Shown: positions 23,921 through 37,800, numbered from the stretch's first letter. The stretch: 64,000 nucleotides of DNA from Tuctoria greenei (GCA_036927565.1 JAYESD010000011.1:156656592-156720591), one strand, 5' to 3'. A program made the numbers and translations. Notes: generated by a model not told the origin, from the letters alone.

Positions 23921-24760
23921 TGTCGGTACCCTAAAAACCATACACCCCCTGAGGTTACAAAGATCTCAAGGGAAGGACGTCTACTCAAATTGAAGACCCT
24001 CGGAGGCCCACTTGTCAGACATAATCGGACCTGCTTCTCCAACATGGTTAACCCCTAGGTTGCCATGTGTACTGCCAGACCGGAGCTACTACCCACAAGG
24101 GTGAAGCTCCGGGCTAGGTACCGAAACGGCACCTCCGGACTTAACCCCTGACCGAGGGAAGCTCCGGACCTGACACGTGCCAGGCCACCCCGGAGCTTCC
24201 CGCTTCCCACAAGCAAGCTCCAGAGCTGCCACGTGTCCAAACGTCGGAGCTGGCCGCCTCAAACCTCCGGAAGACATTGTAACGACTCCGGATCTTCAAA
24301 GGATAGCCGCGGACTTCAAGACCCGATTAATTGTCATTAATTCCATGTTAATGACACTTAATTGGACAATCTTAACACCTGTAACGGCACTGTCGGAGCC
24401 CGTTACAAGGTTATTAACAACAATTAATCGTGTATCAATACTAGTAACCGCCGGGGCCACATGTCGGGCCAGGCTAACTTGTAACGGTTTGTCCTTGTAC
24501 TATAAAAGGACAGACCGACGATACACGAAGGGGGCTCTCGAACACTCGGAGGCACACACGCATTGACACACAAACTAATACAACACCACACACCCGTGGA
24601 GTAGGGTATTACGCTCAGGCGGCCCGAACCACGTAAACCACTGAGTCTCTCGTGTCCAATCGTGATTCACCTTCTTGAGTCTCCGCGCGCCCACACCGAA
24701 CTACAAACTCCTTCAACACTTTAGTAGTGTCAGGAGATCTGCCGACTCCAACAGTCGACA
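23921..24760 (+). repeat. 5' LTR of gypsy element A
   Basis: It begins TGTCGGTACC and ends GTCGACA (ends TGTCG/CGACA). A TATA box CTATAAAAGG is at 24500-24509, and ACGTG motifs lie at 24174-24179 and 24229-24236. It is 840 bp, 13 shorter than the LTRs of B and C because of a deletion near the right end. The left flank CGCTG belongs to the CACTA element; no matching duplication is found on the right. Confidence 0.9.
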
Positions 24761-24761
24761 G

Positions 24762-24780
24762 TTGGCGCGCCAGGAAGGGG
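24762..24780 (+). promoter_or_regulatory. Primer binding site, element A
   Basis: TTGGCGCGCCAGGAAGGGG begins one base after the LTR. In the other copies the same place reads CAGGTAGGGG. The core GGCGCGCC is a perfect palindrome. I did not identify the priming tRNA. Confidence 0.7.
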
Positions 24781-24798
24781 GGCCTGAGATTTTCAAGA

Positions 24799-27210
24799 AT
24801 GGTGAATTCTGCGGCTGGATCATCCAACGGGCAACCTGCTGCTCAGGCTGTCGAGGGCAATCCCTCCAACATGCAGCCACCAGCAGGAGCCTCAGCACCA
24901 GCAGGAGTCACACTCCCACCATCTTCTCCGGCAAAACGTGTCGGGCAACATGATGGTGCGCCGGCGTCACATACTGCGCCGGCAAGTCATGACAACCCAG
25001 AACACGCGCTCCATGCAGCGCGTGCTCTTCTCCAGCGACCACCACCTCCGGATGCATCTCGAGATGCCATGGAGCAATGGAGGGCTGATGTTGAGCATTT
25101 GGTCGCAGCAGCGGCCGAACGCCTCAACAACCAGGGTCCTCCTCCTTCAGGGCGAGCCCCGTCGCAGCGACGGACGTTGTTTGGAAGACTTGGTCCGCAT
25201 GTCTCCAACAACCGAAGACGAGCTGCGTCACAGCAAGTGACGTTGTTGCCCTCTGGGGCACGACGCACCCATACGGTATCTCGACTTTCGACACATGACC
25301 TCCGGGCGGAGCTTGATCGCCGATACCGCCAACAGAATGGACGTGTCCATATCGAGCGAGCTCGAGAAAGACGGGATGCTCAAGACCTTTCTACTCTGGA
25401 AGGAGTAGGAGGAGGCTGTTCCGCCATAGCCATGCACCTGCGCATGGTTAGATGGCCACAGAAGTTCCGGCCACACTTGCCGGAAAAATTCAACGGGACT
25501 GTCAACCCCGTAGAATTTCTGCAGATATACTCCACTGCAATCTTAGCAGCTGGAGGAAACGAGGCCGTAATGGCCAACTACTTTCCAGTGGCCTTAACTG
25601 GGACCGCCAGGTCCTGGTTTATGAGCCTTCCACCCAACTCTATTGACAGTTGGGAGGAGCTGTGCCGTCAGTTCACTGCCAACTTCGGGAGTTCATACAC
25701 CTGACCATGCACTGAACTAGACCTTTTTGCGGTTGTGCAAAAAGGGGGAGAATCTTTGCGGTCATTCATCCAGAGGTTCTCTCAAGTACGCAACACAATC
25801 CCTTCTATCTCAAGCGCTTCTGTCATTGTGGCATTCAGACAGGGTGTACGAGACAAGAAGATGTTGGAGAAGCTGGCGATCAAAGAGATCACCAGCGTCA
25901 CGGAGCTCTTCAGCTTGGCAGACAAATGTGCCAGAGCTGCGGAGGGCCGTGAAATGCACTCCAAACCAGCCTTGGAGGATCACAAAAAATACTCCAAAGA
26001 AGAAGTCGCTACCTCCGGGAGTGGCAAGAAGAAAAAGAAGACCAACGGCAAGAAGAAGCCGTCGGCCGGCACATCCAACGTTGCAGCCACTGCAACTCCC
26101 GGTGGCCGGGGGCCACGCCCCGAGAAGCGACCTCGACCGTCTTCCGAAGACGGCGGCAAATCCAAAATGTGGTGCCCCATTCACAAAACGGGCAGCCACA
26201 GGCTGGAAGACTGCCGGGAGGTCCAAAACCTTGCCGAGCGCTACAACAAGCGCCGGGAAGGGTCTCCTTTCCGACAGAGGGAGGGAAAACAGAAGGTTTA
26301 TGAAGCTCCGGCTGAAGAGGAGTTAGGGTTTCAGGACCCCAAAAAGGTCCTGAAAGCCGTCTACACCTCTGTCGATGATGACTCCGACGTCTCCGACAAC
26401 GAGCGTCGGAAAACCATGTACACCATCTTTGGTGGATCATGGGACATCACTTCTCGTCGTGTCATCAAGACTATGCGGCGGGATATGGCTGCTGTAGCTC
26501 CTATAGCTAGACCGGAGCCACATCGAAAGTGGATGGACACACCCATCACTTTTGATGCTTCGGACTGTCCTCGAAGCATGGTCGGAGCTAGCCAATTACC
26601 CTTGATGGTATCTCCCACCATCAACAACATCCAGCTCCATCATGTTATGGTGGATGGAGGTTCGGGGCTGAATCTTATAAGCTTTGAAGCTTTTACCAGA
26701 CTTCAGCTTCGACCTTCGGATCTTCAGCCCTCTCGACCATTCTCCGGAGTAGGTCCGGGGGCCATTACCCCACTCGGAGCTATAATTCTCCCCGTTACCT
26801 TCGGGACACGGGAGAAGTACCGCACCGAGAAGTTGGTCTTCGACGTCGCTCAGATCAACTTACCATTCAACGCCATCTTGGGTAGACCTGCCCTATACAA
26901 ATTTATGGCAGCTGCTCATTATGGATACTTGGTGTTGAAGATGCCAACACCAGCAGGCGTTCTCCGGATTCGTGGAGATCGCACCGCCGGAGTAACTGCT
27001 CTGGAGGAGCTCCATGCACTCACCACTGCGCAAGAGGAGGACTCCAGACAGTGGCAAGCTCCAAAACCTCCGAGCATTCGGCAACGAGGCTCAACCTCTG
27101 CTCCCCGTGTGCAGCCAAGCGGCGACACCGACATCCCCGTCAAAGTCGTCCAAATTGGTTCCGATGTCACTCAAACCACTCGCATATCGGGTGGGTTGAA
27201 TGACAAATAG
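24799..27210 (+). pseudogene. gag-protease of element A, one early stop
   Basis: It is colinear with the intact gag-protease of element D. It contains the gag capsid-like region (NPVEFLQIYSTAIL, TGTARSWFMSLP), a zinc knuckle CPIHKTGSHRLEDC and the aspartic protease motif VDGGSGLNLI. A TGA at 25702-25704 replaces an Arg codon (CGA in copy B). The frame ends in TAG at 27208-27210, at the same place as in every copy. The start ATG lies 38 bases after the LTR. Confidence 0.85.
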
Positions 27211-30200
27211 GAACTCGCGCTCATCACTTTCCTCCGGGCTAACGTTGATGTATTTGCTTGGCAACCGTCACAAATGCTTGGGATCCCCAGGGAAGTGATT
27301 GAGCACAATCTGAAGATTTACCCCGATGCTCGGCCTGTGCATCAGAAACCTCGGAAGCAATCTGTAGAGTGACAAAACTTCATCCGACAAGAAGTGAAGA
27401 AGTTGCTCGAAGCCGGATTTATCCGAGAAGTCTTCCATCCAAAATGGCTGGCGAACCCAGTCGTTGTGCCCAAGGCCGGCGGGAAACTTCGGATGTGCAT
27501 CGACTACACCACACTGAATAAGGCATGTCCAAAAGATCCATTCCCACTACCTAGAATAGATCAGATAGTGGATTCCACCTCCGGGTGCGAGTTACTGTGT
27601 TTTCTAGACGCATATTCTGGATATCATCAAATCAGGATGTCTAGGAAGGATGAAGAGCATACTTCATTCATCACAGTGGATGGATTGTATTGTTACACAG
27701 CCATGCCGTTTGGTCTCAAGAATGCAGCTTCAACTTTTGTACGAGCTATGTACAAAACTTTCGAAGAACTCATCAGAGACATAGTGGAAGTGTACGTCGA
27801 TGACATCGTGGTCAAAGTCAAGAACAAGGAGTCCCTCTTGGACACCTTGCAGGCTGTCTTCGACAAGTTGCGGGCCACCCGCACGAAGCTAAACCCAGAC
27901 AAGTGCGTCTTCGGGGTTAGTTCCGGAAAGCTTCTTGGTTTCCTGGTAAGTCACCGGGGCATAGAGGATAATCCGGCGAAGATAAAAGCCATTGAAGACA
28001 TGCGGCCACCAACCCGCATCAAAGACGTCCAAAAATTAACTGGATGTCTAGCAGCCCTCAGCCGGTTCATTTCAAGACTGGCGGAAAGAGCACTTCCCTT
28101 CTTCAAGTTACTGAGGAAGTCCGGACCATTCCAATGGTCTGAAGAAGCAGAGAAGGCATTCTAGGAGCTGAAACAGTTCCTCACCACCCTACCAGTCCTG
28201 GTAGCTCCGAACCCTGGTGAGCCTTTGTTGCTTTACATTTCAGCTACTGACGAAGTCGTCAGTATGGTTCTGGTTGCGGAGAGACCGGAACTACCCAATA
28301 CTCAGGAATCCAGACCCCTTCAGGAGGGTCCGGAGGTTCCTGAAAGCGGGTCTGGGTCCCAGCTCCCAGACTCAAACCCACAAGAAGCCACTTCAGAGGA
28401 CCCGGACCCCTCTAAGAGGGTCCAGGTCATTTCTGAAGAAGCTCCGGGTTCCTCCACCCAGAACCCGGAGGTCCCCGAAGAGAGTCTGGACCCCTCCGAG
28501 AGGGTCCGAATCAATGAAGAGGAAGCTCCGGACCCCTCCGGGAGGGTCCGGACCATTCAACGCCCGGTATACTTCATCAGTGAAGTGTTACATGATGCCA
28601 AGACTCGATACCTAGAGGTGCATAAACTGCTTTATGCAGTTCTTATTGCCTCAAGGAAGCTTCGACACTATTTCCAAGCTCACAAAGTCTCGGTGGTAAC
28701 CTCATATCCACTTCGAGCGATCCTGCATAATCCCAATTCAATTGGGAATATTGCAAAGTGGGCAGCGGAATTGGCTGAATTCGATCTTGAATTCATTCCG
28801 AGACAAGCAATCAAGAGTCAAGCGTTGGCAGATTTCGTGGCAGAATGGACTCCCTCTCCATTAAACCCTGGGGGCCCCAGCGAGCAGAAGGCGGAACCTC
28901 AAGTTCCAACCTTCACTAAGCCTCACTGAACCCTTTACTTCGACGGCTCCATGCAGAAGCAGGGAGCCGGAGCTGGAATCCTTCTCCTCGCACCAACTGG
29001 GGAGAAGGTGAAATACATGGTACACCTTGACTTCAAGGCAACCAACAACATGGCGGAGTATGAATCACTCATCTATGGATTAAAGGTGGCACTATCATAC
29101 GGTGTCAAGCAATTGCTGGTCAAAGGAGATTCACAACTCGTCATCAAGCAGGTGAAGGGTGAATGCTCCTGCAATAATCTCCAGCTGGCTGCTTACCTCC
29201 TTGAAGTCCAGAGGCTTCAGAAGGACTTCGAAGTCCTAGACCTTCACCATGTTCAGCGTGCTCACAACGCTAAAGCTGACGAACTCTCGACCAAGGCGTC
29301 AACTGGAGCTCCGGCTCCTGATGGAACCTTTGTCCGGAGGTTGTCAAAACCCACAGTTCAGCCTGCCGAACTGAACGAAGGGGGCGAGATAAGCATCCCG
29401 AAGCTGACGGTCCCGATGGCCCTGTTACCATGGCAGCCATCAAGGGTCGTAGGTGCTGCCGGAAGCTCCGAGCAACCCAACACGCAAGACTCAAATGCTC
29501 AAGTCAGTTCCGATGCATGGATCTCGGAGATCCGGAGCTACTTGAAAGACAACATCCTTCCTGACGATGATGTATCCGCTGATCGGGTAGTCAGATTGGC
29601 TAAAAGATACACGTTGGTAGAAGGGGATCTCTACCAGCGCGGTGCCAACGGCATCCTAATGCGGTGCATCGCAAGGGAAGAAGGTTGTGAGCTCCTTGCA
29701 GAAATCCATGTAGGCGGGTGTGGGAACGACGCATCTTCCCGCACGCTGGTCGGAAAAGCCTTTCGACATGGCTTCTACTGGCCTACAGCGCTCCAGGATG
29801 CCACTGAGCTGGTGAAGAAATGCAAAGCATGCCAATTTCATGCAAAGCAAATTCATACACCTGCTCAGTCCTTACAAATGATACCTCCCACATGGCCTTT
29901 CGCTGTGTGGGGGATGGACATCTTGGGACCCTTCCCTAGAGCCGTCGGAGGTTACAAGTTCCTGTACGTCGCCATCGACAAGTTCACCAAGTGGCCAGAA
30001 GCAACTCTCGTTGCAACGATCAACAAACAATCTGCAATCAATTTTCTATAATCCATCGTGAGCAGATTCGGAGTCCCAAATAAGATCATCACTGATAATG
30101 GGACTCAATTCACAAGCTCCGCATTTCAAGGATATTGCGAAGACCTCGGCATACAAGTTTGCTACGCTTCCGTAGCTCATCCTGCCAGCAATGGACAAGC

Positions 30201-30753
30201 CGAGAGAGCAAATGCAGAGATCCTTAAAGGACTCAAAACACGCACTTATGAGCACTTGAAAAAGCACGGAGCCAATTGGATCGAAGAGCTTCCGCCCACT
30301 CTATGGGCCAACAGGACTTCTCCAAGTCGGGCAACCGGAGAAACACCCTTCTTTCTGGTGTACGGAGCTGAAGCGATCCTTCCTCCGGAAATCACCTTGG
30401 GTTCCCTCCGAGTCCGGACCTTCGACGAAGCCGCGCAGGACCAGCTCCGGCGCGAAGACCTAGACCTCCTCGAGGAGGGAAGGTGCCAAGCAGCTGTTCG
30501 GAATGCCCGATACCGCCAAGCTCTACGGCGCTATCACCAGCGGCATGTACACAACCGACAGCTCGAGGAAGGCGATCTGGTGCTACGAAGAATACTATCC
30601 AGAGAAGGGCAAAACAAACTCTCCCCTGGCTGGGAAGGGCCCTTTCGAGTGATCAAAGTATCCCGTCCTGGAAGCGTTCACTTGGCTACCGAGGATGGGA
30701 CACCTCTCCCAAATCCTTGGAACATCGAGCACCTCCGTAAGTTCTACAATTAA
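27211..30753 (+). pseudogene. pol of element A, four nonsense changes
   Basis: Reverse transcriptase (FLDAYSGYHQI, YVDDIVV), the first RNase H with acidic spacer, a second archaeal-type RNase H (YFDGSMQKQGAGAG) and integrase are all in order. Stops at 27370 (CGA to TGA), 28162 (CAG to TAG), 28927 (TGG to TGA) and 30049 (CAA to TAA) break it. The stop at 28162 is shared with copy B. No frameshift was seen. Confidence 0.85.
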
Positions 30754-31562
30754 TTCCACGGAGGTGGGTCTTAAGTAACTTGAAATGTATGTTATAGAGT
30801 CATTGTACAGAGTCGGGTAGTTCCTCCGTGAGAGCAGCCGGACCTTACCCGAAAGGTTTGAAAAGCTCATGCAACACTTGACACAGTCTCCAGACTAAAA
30901 GTGTGGCTAATTACCCTGGGTCAAACGAGAAACCAAACACACTTAGCCTGGTTCCGTACCCTAAGAGTGTACTTGTTTCCCCTGTACCCCGGACCTATAA
31001 TGAAAGACATCTTCATGTGAAATAGACTCCACGTGCATTCATTTTTGCATAGGCTCGACATTTTTATTTTTCTCTTTCTTGTCTATAACAGAAACGTGCA
31101 ATTCTTAAGAAGTTCTAGTTTGACCGGTTTACATACGATTCGAGTTGAATTGTCAGATTTTTTGGATTTAAATATCGTCTGTGGCCAACTCGCCTGAAAG
31201 CCGCCAAGCCATTCTAGGGTCGGAGTGCTCTATCGACTTAGCCTGGTCAAGCACCCTAAGTACGCCACTCTACCTACATCCCGGCAGGCCAAAGTAAGGT
31301 GGGTCCATGGACAATTGGATCTAAAAGAAAAGACAATTCATCCAGTCGTATTAAAAATCGTGTTCAACTTAAAATTTTCTTGAGAACCGTAAGCCGCGAC
31401 GAAGTTATAGACAAGGAACGAATTTTACTATTTTTCTTGGCTTAAGTGTGCAGGAAAAATGAACCATACGTTGATGGAGAAAAACCGGAGCTAACCAAGC
31501 TCCGACTCCCACCAGGGCGTCAACCGTCGGCGTTGACTAAAAGATGGTGAGAAGACCCCGTC
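30754..31562 (+). other. Element A, non-coding 3' region, cut at an LTR
   Basis: It matches the region after pol in B (38415-39226) and, reversed, in D. It ends abruptly at AAGACCCCGTC where the LTR at 31563 begins. The hairpin repeats and the opposite-strand gene found at this place in B and D are absent. Confidence 0.7.
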
Positions 31563-32415
31563 TGTCGGTACCCTAAAAACCATACACCCCCTGAGGTTAC
31601 AAAGATCTCAAGGGAAGGACGTCTACTCAAATTGAAGACCCTCGGAGGCCCACTTGTCAGACATAACCGGACCTGCTTCTCCAACATGGTTAACCCCTAG
31701 GTTGCCACGTATACTGCCAGACCGGAGCTACTATCCACAAGGGTGAAGCTCCGGGCTAGGTACCGAAACGGCACCTCCGGACTTAACCCCTGACCGAGAG
31801 AAGCTCCGGACTTGACGCGTGCCAGGCCACCCCGGAGCTTCCCGCTTCCCACAAGCAAGCTCCGGAGCTGCCACGTGTCCAAACGTCGGAGCTGGCCGCC
31901 TCAAACCTCCGGAAGACATTGTAACGACTCCGGATCTTCAAAGGATAGCCGCGGACTTCAAGACCCCATTAATTGTCATTAATGCCATGTTAATGACACT
32001 TAATCGGACAATCTTAACACCTGTAACGGCACTGTCGGAGCCCGTTACAGGGTTATTAATAACAATTAATCGTGTATCAATACTAGTAACTGCCGGGGCC
32101 ACATGTCGGGCCATGCTAACTTGTAACGGTTTGTCCTTGTACTATAAAAGGACAGACCGACGATACACGAGGGGAGGCTCTCGAACGCTCTCAGGCACAC
32201 ACGCATTGACGTGAGCTTTCATACATAAACTAATACAACACCACACACCCGTGGAGTAGGGTATTACGCTTAGGCGGCCCGAACCACGTAAACCACTGTG
32301 TCTCTCGTGTCCAATCGTGATTCACCTTCTTGAGTCTCCGCGCGCCCACACCGAACTACAAACTCCTTCAACACTTTAGTAGTGTCAGGAGATCTGCCGA
32401 CTCCAACAGTCGACA
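31563..32415 (+). repeat. LTR between elements A and B
   Basis: An 853-bp LTR with the same ends as LTR A and the same length as the LTR of C (61929-62781). It serves as the 5' LTR of B and, in position, as the right end of A. The upstream bases are not the purine-rich tract that precedes the 3' LTR of D, so it was probably not A's original 3' LTR. Confidence 0.85.
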
Positions 32416-32453
32416 GTTGGCGCGCCAGGTAGGGGCGCCTGAGATTTTCAAGA

Positions 32454-34871
32454 ATGGTGAATTCTGCGGCTGAATCATCCAATGGGCAACCTGCTGCTCA
32501 GGCTGTCGGGGGCAATCCCTCCAACATGCAGCCACCAGCAGGAGCCTCAGCACCAGCGGGAGTCACACTCCCACCACCACCATCTTCTCCGGCAAAACGT
32601 GCCGGGCAACATGATGGTGCGCCGGCGTCACATACTGCGCCGGCAAGTCATGACAACCCAGAACACGCGCTCCATGCAGCGCGTGCTCTTATCCAGCGAC
32701 CACCACCTCCGGATGCATCTCAAGATGCCATGGAGCAATGGAGGGCTGATGTTGAGCATTTGGTCGCAGCAGCGGCCGAACGCCTCAACAACCAGGGTCC
32801 TCCTCCTTCAGGGCGAGCCCCGTCGCAGCGGCGGACGTTGTCTGGAAGACTTGGTCCGCATGTCTCCAACAACCGAAGACGAGCTGCGTCACAGCAAGTG
32901 ACGTCGTTGCCCTCTGGGGCACGACGCACCCATACGGTATCTCGGCTTTCGACACATGACCTCCGAGCGGAGCTTGATCGCCGATACCGCCAACAGGATG
33001 GTCGTGTCCATATCGAGCGAGCTCGAGAAAGACGGGATGCTCAAGACCTTTCTACTCTCGAAGGAGTAGGAGGAGGCTGTTCCGCCCTAGCCATGCACCT
33101 GCGCATGGTTAGATGGCCACAGAAGTTCCGGCCACACTTGCCAGAAAAATTCGACGGGACTGTCAACCCCGTAGAATTTCTGCAGATATACTCCACTGCA
33201 ATCTTAGCAGCTGGAGGAAACGAGGTCGTAATGGCCAACTACTTTCCAGTGGCCTTAACTGGGACCGCCAGGTCCTGGTTTATGAGCCTTCCACCCAACT
33301 CTATCGACAGTTGGGAGGAGCTGTGCCGTTAGTTCACTGCCAACTTCGGGAGTTCATACACCCGACCGGGCACTGAACTAGACCTTTTTGCGGTCGTGCA
33401 AAAAGGAGGAGAATCTTTGCGGTCATTCATCCAGAGGTTCTCTCAGGTACGCAACACAATCCCTTCTATCTCAAGCGCTTCTGTCATTGTGGCATTCAGA
33501 CAGGGTGTACGAGACAAGAAGATGTTGGAGAAGCTGGCGATCAAAGAGATCACCAGCGTCACGGAGCTCTTCAGCTTGGCAGACAAATGTGCCAGAGCTG
33601 CGGAGGGCCGTGAAATGCACTCCAAACCAGCCTTGGAGGATCACAAAAAATCCTCCAAAGAAGAAGCCGCTACCTCCGGGAGTGGCAAGAAGAAAAAGAA
33701 GACCAACGGCAAGAAGAAGCCGTCAGCCGGCACATCCAATGTTGCAGCCACTGCAACTCCTGGTGGCCGGGGGCCACGCCCCGAGAAGCGACCTCGACCG
33801 TCTTCTGAAGACGGCGGCAAATCCAAAATGTGGTGCCCCATTCACAAAACGGGCAGCCACAGGCTGGAAGACTGCCGGGAGGTCCAAAACCTTGCCGAGC
33901 GCTACAACAAGCGTCGGGAAGGGTCTCCTTTCCGACAGAGGGAGGGAAAACAGAAGGTTGACGAAGCTCCGGCTGAAGAGGAGTTAGGGTTTCAGGACCC
34001 CAAAAAGGTCCTGAAAGCCGTCTACACCTCCGTCGACGATGACTCTGACGTCTCCGACAACGAGCGTCGGAAAACCATGAAAACCATCTTTGGTGGATCA
34101 TGGGACATCACTTCTCGTCGTGTCATCAAGACTATGCGGCGGGATATGGCTGTTGTAGCTCCTACAGCTAGACCGGAGCCACATCGAAAGTGGATGGACA
34201 CACCCATCACTTTTGATGCTTCGGACTGTCCTCAAAGCATGGTCGGAGCTGGCCAATTACCCTTGATGGTATCTCCCACCATCAACAATATCCAGCTCCA
34301 TCATGTTATGGTGGATGGAGGTTCGGGGCTGAACCTTATAAGCTTTGAAGCTTTTACCAAACTTCAGCTTCGACCTTCGGATCTTCAGCCCTCTCGACCA
34401 TTCTTCGGAGTAGGTCCGGGGGCCATTACCCCACTCGGAGCTATAATTCTCCCCGTTACCTTCGGGGCACGGGAGAAGTACCGCACCGAGAAGTTGGTCT
34501 TCGACGTCGCTCAGATCAACTTACCATTCAACGCCATCTTGGGTAGACCTGCCCTATACAAATTTATGGCAGCTGCTCATTATGGATACTTGGTGTTGAA
34601 GATGCCAACACCAGCAGGCGTTCTCCGGATTCGTGGAGATCGCACCGCCGGAGTAACTGCTCTGGAGGAGCTCCATGCACTCACCACTGCGCAAGAGGAG
34701 GACTCCAGACAGGGGCAAGCTCCAAAACCTCCGAGCATTCGGCAACGAGGCTCAACCTCTGCTCCCCGTGTGCAGCCAAGCGGCGACACCGACATCCCCG
34801 TCAAAGTCGTCCAAATTGGTTCTGATGTCACTCAAACCACCCGCATATCGGGTGGGTTGAATGACAAATAG
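32454..34871 (+). pseudogene. gag-protease of element B, one stop
   Basis: Same layout as D. A single TAG at 33330-33332 (CAG to TAG at CRQF) interrupts gag. The protease motif VDGGSGLNLI and the zinc knuckle are intact. It ends at the conserved amber codon 34869-34871. Confidence 0.85.
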
Positions 34872-37800
34872 GAACTCGTGCTCATCACTTTCCTCCGGGC
34901 TAACGTTGACGTATTTGCTTGGCAACCGTCACAAATGCCTGGGATCCCCAGGGAAGTGATTGACCACAATCTGAAGATTTACCCCGATGCTCGGCCTGTG
35001 CATCAGAAACCTCGGAAGCAATCTGTAGAGCGACAGAACTTCATCCGACAAGAAGTGAAGAAGTTGCTCGAAGCCGGATTTATCCGAGAAGTCTTTCATC
35101 CAAAATGGCTGGTAAACCCAGTCGTTGTGCCCAAGGCCGCCGGGAAACTTCAGATGTGCATCGACTACACCACACTGAATAAGGCATGTCCAAAAGATCC
35201 ATTCCCACTACCTAGAATAGATCAGATAGTGGATTCCACCTCCGGGTGCGAGTTACTGTGTTTTCTAGATGCATATTCTGGATATCATCAAATCAGGATG
35301 TCTAGGGAGGATGAAGAGCATACTTCATTCATCACAGTGGATGGATTGTATTGTTACACAGCCATGCCGTTTGGTCTCAAGAATGCAGCTTCAACTTTTG
35401 TACGAGCTATGTACAAAACTTTCGAAGAACTCATCAGAGACATAGTGGAAGTGTACGTCGATGACATCGTGGTCAAAGTCAAGAACAAGGAGTCCCTCTT
35501 GGACACCTTGCAGGCTGTCTTCGACAAGCTGCGGGCCACCCGCACGAAGCTAAACCCAGACAAGTGCGTCTTCGGGGTTAGTTCCGGAAAGCTTCTTGGT
35601 TTCCTGGTAAGTCACCGGGGCATAGAGGCTAATCCGGCGAAGATAAAAGCCATTGAAGACATGCGGCCACCAACCCGCATCAAAGACGTCCAAAAATTAA
35701 CTGGATGTCTAGCAGCCCTCAGCCGGTTCATTTCAAGACTGGCGGAAAGAGCACTTCCCTTCTTCAAGTTACTGAGGAAGTCCGGACCATTCCAATGGTC
35801 TGAAGAAGCAGAGAAGGCATTCTAGGAGCTGAAACAGTTCCTCACCACCCTACCAGTCCTGGTAGCTCCGAACCCTGGTGAGCCTTTATTGCTTTACATT
35901 TCAGCTACGAACGAAGTCGTCAGTATGGTTCTGGTTGCGGAGAGACCGGAACTACCCAATACTCAGGAATCCAGACCCCTTCGGGAGGGTCTGGAGGTTC
36001 CTGAAAGCGGGTCTGGGTCCCAGCTCCTAGACTCAAACCCACAAGAAGCCACTTCAGAGGACCCGGACCCCTCTAAGAGGGTCCAGGTCATTTCTGAAGA
36101 AGCTCCGGGTTCCTCCACCCAGAACCCGGAGGTCCCCGAAGAGAGTCTGGACCCCTCCGAGAGGGTCCGAATCAATGAAGAGGAAGCTCCGAACCCCTCC
36201 GGGAGGGTCCGGACCATTCAACGCCCGGTATACTTCATCAGTGAAGTGTTACATGATGCCAAGACTCGATACCTAGAGGTGCATAAACTGCTTTATGCAG
36301 TTCTTATTGCCTCAAGGAAGCTTCGACACTATTTCCAAGCTCACAAAGTCTCGGTGGTGACCTCATATCCACTTTGAGCGATCCTGCATAATCCCAATTC
36401 AACTGGGAATATTGCAAAGTGGGCAGCGGAATTGGCTGAATTTGATCTTGAATTCATTCCGAGACAAGCAATCAAGAGTCAAGCATTGGCAGATTTCGTG
36501 GCAGAATGGACTCCCTCTCCATTAAACCCTGGGGGCCCCAGCGAGCAGAAGACGGAACCTCAAGTTCCAACCTTCACTAAGCCTCACTGGACCCTTTACT
36601 TCGACGGTTCCATGCAGAAGCAGGGAGCCGGAGCTGGAATCCTTCTCCTCGCTCCAACTGGGGAGAAGGTGAAATACATGGTACACCTTGACTTCAAGGC
36701 AACCAACAACATGGCGGAGTATGAAGCACTCATCTATGGATTAAAGGTGGCACTATCATACGGTGTCAAGCAATTGGTGGTCAAAGGAGATTCACAACTC
36801 GTCATCAAGCAGGTGAAGGGTGAATGCTCCTGCAATAATCTCCAGCTGGCTGCTTACCTCCTTGAAGTCCAGAGGCTTCAGAAGGACTTCGAAGTCCTAG
36901 ACCTTCACCATGTTCAGCGTGCTCACAATGTTGAAGCTGACGAACTCTCGACCAAGGCGTCAACTGGAGCTCCGGCTCCTGACGGAACCTTTGTCCGGAG
37001 GTTGTCAAAACCCACAGTTCAGCCTGCCGAACTGAACGAAGGGGGCGAGATCAGCATCCCGAAGCTGATGGTCCCGATGGCCCTGTTACCATGGCAGCCA
37101 TCAAGGGTCGTAGGTGCTGCCGGAAGCTCCGAGCAACCCAGCACGCAAGACTCAAATGCTCAAGTCAGTTCCGATGCATGGATCTCGGAGATCCGGAGCT
37201 ACTTGAAAGACAACATCCTTCTTGACGATGATGTATCCGCTGACCGGGTAGTCAGATTGGCTAAAAGATACACGTTGGTAGAAGGGGATCTCTACCGGAG
37301 CGGTGCCAACGGCATCCTAATGCGGTGCATCACAAGGGAAGAAGGCTGCGAGCTCCTCGCAGAAATCCATGGAGGCGAGTGTGGGAACCACGCATCTTCC
37401 CGCACGCTGGTCGGAAAAGCCTTTCGACACGGCTTCTACTGGCCTACAGCGCTCCAGGATGCCACTGAGCTGGTGAAGAAATGCAAAGCATGCCAATTTC
37501 ATGCAAAGCAAATTCATACACCTGCTCAGTCCTTACAAATGATACCTCCCACATGGCCTTTCGCTGTGTGGGGGATGGACATCTTGGGACCCTTCCCAAG
37601 AGCCGTCGGAGGTTACAAGTTCCTGTACGTCGCCGTCGACAAGTTCACCAAGTGGCCGGAAGCAACTCCCGTTGTGACGATCAACAAACAATCTGCAATC
37701 AATTTTCTAGAATCCATCGTGAGCAGATTCAGAGTCCCAAATAAGATCATCACTGATAATGGGACTCAATTCACAAGCTCCGCATTTCAAGGATATTGCG

